A DNA stretch of 6,574 bases from DASTHV01 sp035718045 (GTDB lineage: Bacteria > Patescibacteriota > Saccharimonadia > Saccharimonadales > UBA10212), in assembly GCA_035718045.1 (NCBI GenBank), contig DASTHV010000068.1:1-6574 (forward strand). The letters are read 5' to 3'. Of this stretch, positions 1-4,821 are shown piece by piece. The notes under the pieces were generated by a model, which was not told where the DNA came from, ran no database searches, and was given only the letters and a program-made list of their open reading frames with translations. The translations under genes and the position numbers were made by a program. Position 1 is the first letter of the stretch. Each line of letters starts with the position of its first letter.

Positions 1-417
1 CGCTATAAGGTAGAAAATACTCGCGTCGGCCAGATGACGGACCTAGATAAGCTGTTAATTACAGTTGATACCGACGGCTCGATTACTGCCCGTGAGGCTT
101 TCGAAGAAGCCGCCGCAATCTTGGTAAACCAATATACTGCCCTAGCTGGTCAAACCAAAGTAGAGGCTGGCTCGCCGATCACAGAGGATGGCGTGGAAGG
201 CCTAATCGGTGGCGACGGCGAAGAACCGGCGGAGCTGATGACTTCTATTGAGGATCTTAATCTCAGTGCCCGGACTACCAACGCCTTAATCAATAACGAC
301 ATCCATACTATACGTGATCTGATTTCCCTGAGTGAAGCCGAGCTTCGCGACTTGAAAGGTTTTGGCAATAAGGCCTTAGACGAAGTTAAAGAAAAAATGG
401 CGGAACTGGAGCTGTAA
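1..417 (+). CDS. rpoA: DNA-directed RNA polymerase subunit alpha, C-terminal part (5' end outside window)
   Basis: The alpha subunit nucleates RNA polymerase assembly through its N-terminal domain and contacts UP-element DNA and activators through its C-terminal domain. The window enters in frame, and 138 residues are visible. They begin with the conserved end of the alpha NTD (YKVENTRVGQMTDLDKL, then TDGSITAREAFEEAA), followed by an acidic Gly/Glu-rich linker. The alpha-CTD helix-hairpin-helix fold follows (SIEDLNLSARTTNALINN, then DLKGFGNKALDEVKEKM). The DNA-contacting Arg and Asn equivalent to E. coli R265 and N268 are present in SARTTNA, and the Gly and second Lys of the E. coli 296-298 region are kept in GFGNKA. 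The gene ends in TAA. An internal Met at base 34 is not the true start, because conserved alpha sequence continues upstream of it. It lies directly before rplQ, the usual bacterial order. Identification is secure. Confidence 0.97.
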   Translation, partial: RYKVENTRVGQMTDLDKLLITVDTDGSITAREAFEEAAAILVNQYTALAGQTKVEAGSPITEDGVEGLIGGDGEEPAELMTSIEDLNLSARTTNALINNDIHTIRDLISLSEAELRDLKGFGNKALDEVKEKMAELEL

Positions 418-430
418 GATGCTGCGCATC
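418..430 (+). terminator. Weak hairpin right after rpoA stop, possible attenuator
   Basis: A perfect 5-bp inverted repeat, GATGC-TGC-GCATC, begins on the base after the rpoA stop codon. It is followed by a pyrimidine-rich stretch (CATTTACCTTTTACC) rather than a true T-tract. A stem this short without a clean U-run would be a weak intrinsic terminator at best. The independent promoter found downstream makes some termination here plausible, but chance is a real alternative. Confidence 0.22.
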
Positions 431-431
431 C

Positions 432-459
432 ATTTACCTTTTACCGTTTACCATTTACC
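432..459 (+). repeat. Four tandem heptamers NTTTACC
   Basis: Four consecutive 7-bp units read ATTTACC, TTTTACC, GTTTACC and ATTTACC, varying only at the first base. A further ATTTACC lies at 478-484. The reverse complement (GGTAAAN) matches the heptamer family at 1972-1992 on the other side of the ribosomal protein operon. There is no coding potential here. Such AT-rich short-period repeats behave like simple-sequence expansions, and no function can be read from them. Confidence 0.8.
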
Positions 460-476
460 ATTAATTTCACATCTAT

Positions 477-503
477 CATTTACCAATGAACAATTGTTAA
501 ATG
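477..503 (+). repeat. Imperfect 11-bp inverted repeat (hairpin) in rpoA-rplQ spacer
   Basis: The arms 477-487 and 493-503 pair at 10 of 11 positions (six pairs, one C/T mismatch, four pairs) around the 5-nt loop GAACA. The left arm contains a stray copy of the ATTTACC heptamer. The stem is AT-rich and is not followed by a T-run, so it does not look like an intrinsic terminator. It could be a weak RNA hairpin at the rpoA 3' end or simply an effect of the repeat-rich composition. Confidence 0.45.
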
Positions 504-511
504 CTAAATTA

Positions 512-540
512 TTGAAAACTGATAATTGTGAATTGATAAT
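512..540 (+). promoter_or_regulatory. Sigma70-type promoter for rplQ-rplM-rpsI
   Basis: The -35 candidate TTGAAA (512-517, 5/6 match) and -10 candidate GATAAT (535-540, 5/6 match) are separated by exactly 17 bp. Transcription would start near base 547, leaving a leader of about 18 nt that just holds the GGAGGG ribosome binding site of rplQ. The region is AT-rich, which raises the chance of accidental hexamers, but the spacing and the fit with the ribosome binding site support a real promoter. The word TGATAATTG occurs twice here (520-528 and 534-542), and the second copy supplies the -10. Confidence 0.6.
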
Positions 541-550
541 TGGAGCGACC

Positions 551-556
551 GGAGGG
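551..556 (+). promoter_or_regulatory. Ribosome binding site of rplQ
   Basis: GGAGGG lies 8 nt before the ATG at 565. This is near-ideal Shine-Dalgarno spacing and fixes the start. It contrasts with trpS, the TPR gene and the DHH gene, which have no such site. Confidence 0.85.
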
Positions 557-564
557 AGCGACTA

Positions 565-1029
565 ATGCACCGTCACGGCTACAAAGGCAAAAAGTTCGGT
601 CGACTGCGCGATCAACGCACAGCTTTGATAAAAGGATTGGCCGATTCGCTAGTCCTAAATGGCTCAATTGAAACTACTCTGCCTAAGGCCAAGGAAGTAT
701 CAAGCTATACCGAGAGATTGATTACTAAGGCTAAAAAGGGCGGTTTGCATAATCGCCGTCAGGTAATCGCCGGACTCGATACTCTTGAAGCAGCCCATAA
801 ATTAGTTGAAGAAGTGGCACCAAAGCTTAAAGACCGTGAAAGCGGTCATTTACGGGTTGAGCGGACTAAGCTCAGGCGTGGTGACGCAGCCCAGTTAGCC
901 CGAATTAGCTTCGTGGATAATTTGAGCCAAGCTGTTAAGGCTGCTGCCAAGCCCGCGGCTCCCGCCGCTAAGCCCAAGCTGCCAGCCGCCAAAAAACCAG
1001 CGCCGGCAGCTAAAAAGGAGACAAGGTAG
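565..1029 (+). CDS. rplQ: 50S ribosomal protein L17 with Ala/Lys/Pro-rich tail
   Basis: L17 is a large-subunit protein that lies near the polypeptide exit tunnel. The 154-residue product opens with the family signature (MHRHGYKGKKFGR, then RTALIKGLADSLVLNGSIETTLPKAKE) and continues with the ERLITKAKKG and LRVERTKLRRGDAAQLARISFV blocks. Typical bacterial L17 is roughly 115-130 residues. The excess here is a low-complexity tail over about residues 123-154, with 13 Ala, 8 Lys and 6 Pro in 32 residues, probably disordered and RNA-binding. The start is set by GGAGGG 8 nt upstream. The TAG stop overlaps the GTG start of rplM by one base, so the two are probably translationally coupled. Confidence 0.97.
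   Translation: MHRHGYKGKKFGRLRDQRTALIKGLADSLVLNGSIETTLPKAKEVSSYTERLITKAKKGGLHNRRQVIAGLDTLEAAHKLVEEVAPKLKDRESGHLRVERTKLRRGDAAQLARISFVDNLSQAVKAAAKPAAPAAKPKLPAAKKPAPAAKKETR
1015..1020 (+). promoter_or_regulatory. Ribosome binding site of rplM inside rplQ
   Basis: AAGGAG lies 8 nt before the GTG at 1029, within the Lys codons of the L17 tail. It supports GTG as the start of L13. The Lys/Glu-rich end of L17 therefore also serves as the translation signal of the next gene. Confidence 0.85.
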
Positions 1030-1469
1030 TGAAGACTTATAGCCAAAAGCCGGCTGACGTTAAAAGACAGTGGTTCCTAATTGACGCCTCACAAGCTTCT
1101 TTTGGCCGCGTGGCCACCGTTGCGGCCAGCTTACTGATCGGTAAAGGTAAACCGACATTTACCTCGCATGTCGACGGCGGCGACTATGTAGTGATCATTA
1201 ACACCGATGAAATGGTCGCCACGGGCGCTAAGCAGATAAAAAAGATTTATTGGCGTCACAGCGGATTTCCGGGCGGTATTTACAAAAGAACTTTGGATCA
1301 GCAAAAGGCTAAGGATTCTACCAAGATTATCCGCCAAGCAGTGCGAGGCATGCTTCCCGTTAACAAATTGCGTGCCGGGCGACTAGAGCGTTTAAAGATT
1401 TATACTGGAGCCGAGCACGCCCATATGCCGCAAAAACCAACCGAACTATCTTTGAAAGGTGATAAATAA
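1029..1469 (+). CDS. rplM: 50S ribosomal protein L13
   Basis: L13 is an early-assembling 23S rRNA-binding protein of the large subunit. The 146-residue length is typical. Family blocks are present in order: WFLIDASQASFGRVATVAASLL, GKGKPTFTSHVDGGDYVVIIN, WRHSGFPGGIYKRTL, the signature AVRGMLPVNKLRAGRLERLKIY and the end motif GAEHAHMPQKP (HAH where HPH is common). It starts with GTG, supported by AAGGAG upstream, and shares one base with the rplQ stop. Its own TAA shares one base with the rpsI ATG. L13 and S9 are adjacent in almost all bacteria, and here they are joined to the rpoA-rplQ cluster. Confidence 0.97.
   Translation: MKTYSQKPADVKRQWFLIDASQASFGRVATVAASLLIGKGKPTFTSHVDGGDYVVIINTDEMVATGAKQIKKIYWRHSGFPGGIYKRTLDQQKAKDSTKIIRQAVRGMLPVNKLRAGRLERLKIYTGAEHAHMPQKPTELSLKGDK
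1455..1462 (+). promoter_or_regulatory. Ribosome binding site of rpsI inside rplM
   Basis: AAAGGTGA ends 6 nt before the ATG at 1469. It is a good match to the anti-Shine-Dalgarno and supports the overlapping start of S9. Confidence 0.7.
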
Positions 1470-1870
1470 TGGCAGCCTCTAGTTATTTTTATGGTTTAGG
1501 CCGCCGAAAAAGAGCCACGGCACGGGTTAGGCTATCGTCCGGCAAAGGCGAGTTTACGATAAACAGCCAGCCGGCCAGTGAATATTTCGATGAAAGCAAA
1601 TTCCTGCAGAACGACTTGCTAAAACCGTTTATAGTCTTAGAATTAGACCCGCAAAAATATACTGTCAGCGCCAAGGTGGCCGGCGGCGGCCACGCCAGCC
1701 AAGTGGATGCTATCCGTTTAGGCGTGTCCAAGGCTCTGGTTGAGCTTAACGAGGATTTTCGTGGCACTTTGCGCCGAGCCGATTTACTCGGCCGCGACCC
1801 CCGTGAGAGAGAACGCAAGAAGTTCGGGCTAAAAAGCGCTCGTAAAAAACGCCAGTTCACCAAGCGTTAA
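1469..1870 (+). CDS. rpsI: 30S ribosomal protein S9
   Basis: S9 sits in the head of the small subunit, where its basic C-terminal tail reaches the P-site tRNA. The 133-residue protein shows the N-terminal signature YGLGRRKRATARVRL, then GEFTINSQPASEYF, the Gly-rich turn AKVAGGGHASQVDAIRLGVSKAL and the C-terminal DLLGRDPRERERKKFGLKSARK. The tail ends QFTKR, where QFSKR is usual, and the terminal Lys-Arg that approaches tRNA is kept. The start overlaps the rplM stop by one base and has a Shine-Dalgarno. It is the last gene of the ribosomal protein operon. No convincing intrinsic terminator follows in the 140-nt spacer. Confidence 0.97.
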   Translation: MAASSYFYGLGRRKRATARVRLSSGKGEFTINSQPASEYFDESKFLQNDLLKPFIVLELDPQKYTVSAKVAGGGHASQVDAIRLGVSKALVELNEDFRGTLRRADLLGRDPRERERKKFGLKSARKKRQFTKR

Positions 1871-1971
1871 AATACTTAAGTCATTAGGTATTGGACCTGC
1901 CTGAGCCGGTTAGACAATTTGCTTACCAAAAGCTGACTATCAGAATTTCTGGGGACAATTAGACGCAATTT

Positions 1972-1992
1972 AATTGGTAATTGGTAACTGGT
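1972..1992 (+). repeat. Three tandem heptamers AAYTGGT before trpS
   Basis: Three consecutive 7-bp units read AATTGGT, AATTGGT and AACTGGT, followed by a degenerate fourth (AAATGTA, 1993-1999). Rotated, the units are GGTAATT and GGTAACT, the same family as the reverse complement of the NTTTACC heptamers at 432-459. The array runs almost to the trpS start and provides the AT-rich DNA of its putative promoter. Confidence 0.75.
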
Positions 1993-2003
1993 AAATGTAA
2001 AAT
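1974..2003 (+). promoter_or_regulatory. Candidate promoter of trpS-rlu-holB
   Basis: TTGGTA (1974-1979, 4/6) and TAAAAT (1998-2003, 5/6) are separated by 18 bp. A start site would fall near base 2010, one base before the GTG of trpS, so the message would be leaderless or nearly so. The -35 lies inside the heptamer repeat. An alternative upstream pair, TAGACA (1911-1916) and GACTAT (1935-1940), has a poor -10. The moderate matches in AT-rich DNA keep confidence low. Confidence 0.35.
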
Positions 2004-2010
2004 ATATTTT

Positions 2011-3033
2011 GTGAGCAAAGAGATCATCCTAACTGGTATTCGAGCTAACAATGATTTGCATATCGGCAATTATTTCGGCGCGCTTCTGCCGATGGTTGAT
2101 ATGGCTAAAAAACATTCGGAGCAGTATCAGATTAATCTATTCGTGCCGGACCTGCATAGTTTCACCACCCCTATAGACCACAGCAAGTTGCAAGATCAAA
2201 TTATGCACAATCTAAAAATCTTCGTGGCCGCCGGCCTGCCGCTGGATAATTCTGACATTCATATCTATCGTCAAAGCTATATACCGGCCCACAGCGAGAT
2301 GACATGGATATTAGACTGCTTCACAGGTTTCGGCGAAATGAGTCGGATGACTCAGTTCAAAGATCGCAGCGATAAGTTGGGAAACGACAGGGTCAGCGTG
2401 GGTGTATTCAACTATCCAGTTTTAATGGCAGCCGACATCCTCTTATATGGTGCTAAGTACGTGCCAGTAGGCGATGATCAGACCCAGCACCTGGAATTTA
2501 CTCGTGACATCGCCCGACGCATGAATCAGCAATTAGGCGAACTTTTTGTAATCCCTGAACCTGTCGCTAAACAACATGAACTATTCGGTAATGATCAGGG
2601 GCTGCGAATCCGCGATCTGGTTGACCCCACAAAAAAGATGAGTAAGAGCGATGACGCCGGAAGAGGTGTGATATTCCTAGGTGACACGCCCGATGAAGCC
2701 GCGGCTAAGATAATAAGCGCCACTACCGATAGTTTTAGCGACGGGATTAAGCTGGATATGAATGAGCGCCCTGGTGTGACGAACTTAGTACAGATTCATG
2801 ATCTACTAGTACCGGATGGCCATGATGAGATTATGCAATCGACAGATTATAAGGAGCTAAAGACTAAGGTAGCATCGGTTGTCCGTGATTTTCTAATCGA
2901 GTTCCATAATAAATTGACCGTAGTAGATGATGAAACTGTTCTACGCAAATTAGAATCAGACGAAGCCGCCATGAACCACACGGCCAATGAAACTTTACGT
3001 CGCGTCCAAACAGCCGTTGGCCTTCGCTCCTAG
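2011..3033 (+). CDS. trpS: Tryptophanyl-tRNA synthetase
   Basis: TrpS is the class I synthetase that charges tRNA-Trp in the cytoplasm. The product is 340 residues, close to the usual 330-350. The Rossmann nucleotide-binding signature is the HIGH-type HIGN at residues 17-20 in GIRANNDLHIGNYFGAL, and the KMSKS loop is at residues 209-213 in DPTKKMSKSDDAG. TrpS-specific blocks include VFNYPVLMAADILLYGA and PVGDDQTQHLEFTRDIA. The usual PTG or PSG before the HIGH motif is replaced by ANN. I chose GTG at 2011 because KEIILTGIR aligns with the family N-terminus. The only earlier start codon, TTG at 1981, would add ten residues encoded by the heptamer repeat. No Shine-Dalgarno precedes 2011. The gene heads a probable operon with the pseudouridine synthase (1-nt gap) and holB. 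Confidence 0.96.
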   Translation: MSKEIILTGIRANNDLHIGNYFGALLPMVDMAKKHSEQYQINLFVPDLHSFTTPIDHSKLQDQIMHNLKIFVAAGLPLDNSDIHIYRQSYIPAHSEMTWILDCFTGFGEMSRMTQFKDRSDKLGNDRVSVGVFNYPVLMAADILLYGAKYVPVGDDQTQHLEFTRDIARRMNQQLGELFVIPEPVAKQHELFGNDQGLRIRDLVDPTKKMSKSDDAGRGVIFLGDTPDEAAAKIISATTDSFSDGIKLDMNERPGVTNLVQIHDLLVPDGHDEIMQSTDYKELKTKVASVVRDFLIEFHNKLTVVDDETVLRKLESDEAAMNHTANETLRRVQTAVGLRS

Positions 3034-3034
3034 C

Positions 3035-3907
3035 ATGGCGTATTTTAAGGTTTCGGCCCAAGAAGAGGGTAAGCGAGCAGATGTTTTCGTGGCCGCCAAG
3101 TATTTGGGATTCACTCGTTCGGCGCTTAAGAGATTGTTTGATATAGGTAGCGTGTCAATTGCCGGCCGGCCGGTAAAGGCTTCTCAGCGCCTAAGTAGTG
3201 GCGTGACAGTTCGTATAGAGGAAACACTGCTGCGTAAAAAGCCACGGCCAATAAAACTGCCAATTATCTATGAGGATGATAGCGTTGTGGTTATCAACAA
3301 ACCGGCCGGTATCCTAACGCACTCCAAGGGCGCACTGAATTTTGAGCCGACAATAGCCAGTTTCATCGCCGGCAAGCTAAGTCACGAGCTGGAAGGCAAC
3401 CGAGCCGGAATCGTCCATAGGCTGGACAGGGCGACCAGCGGGCTAATAATCACAGCCAAGACCGCCGCGTCTCAAAAATGGCTGCAAAAGCAATTCTCCA
3501 ACCGAAGAGTCAAAAAAATGTATCTAGCCATCGTACCAGGCGAGTTACAGTCAACCGAAGCTCTAATCGACGTGCCGATTGCCCGCAATCCGGCAAAACC
3601 ACAGACATTTTACTCGCACGGCGGCGGCAAGTCGGCCCAAACCCGCTATAAAACTATCAAGATCTTCCACAGAGACGGCCAAACCTACAGTCTTTTAGAG
3701 CTCTATCCGGTTACTGGCCGGACCCATCAACTCAGGGTACACTTACAATATCTCAAGCACCCGATTATGGGCGACAATATATACGGACAAGGGGGTGATA
3801 AACTAATGCTGCATGCTGCCCGGCTGGAGCTGACCTTGCCCGATAAGCAGCATAAGACATTCAAAGCTCCCACTCCTGATTATATTAAGGAGTTCGCTGG
3901 CTTATGA
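3035..3907 (+). CDS. RluA/RluD-family RNA pseudouridine synthase
   Basis: This enzyme isomerises specific uridines to pseudouridine in rRNA or tRNA. The 290-residue product has an N-terminal S4 RNA-binding domain (about residues 12-62, from KRADVFVAAKYLGFTRSALKRL to GVTVRIE). The catalytic domain follows: IIYEDDSVVVINKPAGILTH, then GIVHRLDRATSGLIITAKT with catalytic Asp131, and the conserved PVTGRTHQLRVHLQYLKHPIMGD near the C-terminus. S4 plus catalytic domain is the RluD/RluC-like architecture. Whether it acts on the 23S helix 69 sites (RluD) or elsewhere cannot be decided from sequence alone, so no symbol is given. I chose ATG 3035, one base after the trpS stop. The ATG at 2987 would add 16 non-family residues overlapping trpS. 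There is no clear Shine-Dalgarno, so coupling to trpS translation is likely. Its TGA overlaps the holB start (ATGA). Confidence 0.93.
   Translation: MAYFKVSAQEEGKRADVFVAAKYLGFTRSALKRLFDIGSVSIAGRPVKASQRLSSGVTVRIEETLLRKKPRPIKLPIIYEDDSVVVINKPAGILTHSKGALNFEPTIASFIAGKLSHELEGNRAGIVHRLDRATSGLIITAKTAASQKWLQKQFSNRRVKKMYLAIVPGELQSTEALIDVPIARNPAKPQTFYSHGGGKSAQTRYKTIKIFHRDGQTYSLLELYPVTGRTHQLRVHLQYLKHPIMGDNIYGQGGDKLMLHAARLELTLPDKQHKTFKAPTPDYIKEFAGL
3887..3892 (+). promoter_or_regulatory. Ribosome binding site of holB
   Basis: AAGGAG lies 11 nt before the ATG at 3904, inside the end of the pseudouridine synthase gene. Spacing is slightly long. With the ATGA overlap it supports this start for holB. Confidence 0.6.
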
Positions 3908-4797
3908 CACAGACATTAGACGACCTGTTACTCCACCCTAAACTAAGATACTTACTCGATGATTTTCTTCGTAGCCCGTCGCAGGGACTGATGATTAGCG
4001 GGCCAGCTGGCAGCGGCAAAAAATATCTAGCCAAGTATCTTTCGAGCTATTTGCTGGGGGTAGAAATTGATAAACTTACTAATCATCCATTTTATATTGT
4101 GATTTCCAGGCCAGCCGATAAACAGGAGATCTCTATCGACACAATTCGAGAAATAATTCATCGGCTGGCACTGAAGACCCCCGGCTTGACTCAAAATGCT
4201 GTCACGCAGGTTGTCGTGGTTGAAGATGCCCAGTATTTAAGTCGAGAGGCTCAAAACGCCCTACTGAAGAGTTTGGAAGAACCGCCGTACGGCACGATGT
4301 TTATACTAACCGTCCCGTCCGCGCTGGACATTTTGCCAACAGTCGCGTCCAGACTACGGCACGTCATCGTTCCGTCCCTATCAATCGCCGATGCCATAGA
4401 TTATTTCCGATCTGAAAAAAGCCAAAATGATATTGTCAGCGCCTGGACCTTGAGCCAGGGCGGTGCTGGGCTGATCAGCGCCTTATTAGATGACAGCGAC
4501 CACCCTTTGAGTGAAGCTGTGCGAGCCGCCAAGCAATTTGTTGCAGCAGATACTTTCCAGCGGCTGGTATTTATCGACAAGCTAGGCAATAGTAGATCCG
4601 ATATCGGGTTATTCTTAGAAGCCTTAGGCCGGGTTTTAGCCGCGCTGCAACAACAAGCTATTAAGCGTGGCAAGCCACGACAATCAAAAGTGATTCTGCG
4701 AAGCAGACAGTTGGTTAACGAGTCTTTAGAGGCTTTGATGACTAACACATCTGTCAGATTGATTAATCTTAACTTGGCGGTTAACCTCAAGCTTTAA
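3904..4797 (+). CDS. holB: DNA polymerase III delta' subunit (clamp-loader AAA+ protein), zinc-less
   Basis: Delta' is part of the clamp loader (with DnaX and delta) that places the beta clamp on DNA. The 297-residue protein has an AAA+ core: Walker A GPAGSGKK at residues 33-40, a Walker B-like VVVVEDAQ at 103-110, the highly conserved NALLKSLEEPPYGTMFIL at 118-135 and a sensor/arginine-finger region ending in SRLR at 149-152, where SRC is common. A C-terminal collar-like domain follows. The entire protein contains no cysteine, so the Cys4 zinc module usual between Walker A and B in delta'/DnaX is absent, and the stretch of about residues 52-80 is short. HolB is preferred over DnaX because of the length and the missing DnaX C-terminal domains. 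It overlaps the upstream gene by 4 nt, indicating coupled translation. Confidence 0.88.
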   Translation: MTQTLDDLLLHPKLRYLLDDFLRSPSQGLMISGPAGSGKKYLAKYLSSYLLGVEIDKLTNHPFYIVISRPADKQEISIDTIREIIHRLALKTPGLTQNAVTQVVVVEDAQYLSREAQNALLKSLEEPPYGTMFILTVPSALDILPTVASRLRHVIVPSLSIADAIDYFRSEKSQNDIVSAWTLSQGGAGLISALLDDSDHPLSEAVRAAKQFVAADTFQRLVFIDKLGNSRSDIGLFLEALGRVLAALQQQAIKRGKPRQSKVILRSRQLVNESLEALMTNTSVRLINLNLAVNLKL

Positions 4798-4803
4798 CTG
4801 TTT

Positions 4804-4812
4804 TGGTATAAT
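4804..4812 (+). promoter_or_regulatory. Extended -10 promoter of the TPR gene
   Basis: TGGTATAAT is a perfect extended -10 (TGn followed by consensus TATAAT at 4807-4812) in the 24-nt gap after holB. No -35 is recognisable at 16-18 bp upstream, which extended -10 promoters tolerate. Transcription would start near base 4819, about 3 nt before the ATG at 4822, leaving no room for a ribosome binding site. Confidence 0.7.
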
Positions 4813-4821
4813 GTAACTAAT

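Noticed and set aside
432..484. CRISPR-like or iteron-like array
   Set aside because: Units are only 7 bp and contiguous, with no spacers of constant size, no cas genes and no replication initiator gene nearby. It fits a simple-sequence repeat.
1489..1863. Minus-strand open frame of 124 codons opposite rpsI
   Set aside because: It is a shadow of the S9 coding sequence, with Arg/Ser/Pro-rich composition and no recognisable domain.
1871..1892. Possible terminator after rpsI: AATACTTA/TAGGTATT, 8 pairs including one G-T, 6-nt loop
   Set aside because: The stem is AT-rich and is followed by GGACCTGCC rather than a T-run, so it lacks the form of an intrinsic terminator. It may be a minor hairpin only.
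2987..3034. Earlier ATG for the pseudouridine synthase
   Set aside because: It adds 16 residues unlike the family, overlaps trpS by 47 nt and has no Shine-Dalgarno. ATG 3035 directly precedes the S4 domain.
4401..4790. Minus-strand open frame of 129 codons opposite the holB 3' half
   Set aside because: It is a shadow frame with no family signature. The + strand frame has conserved AAA+ motifs and overlapping gene junctions.
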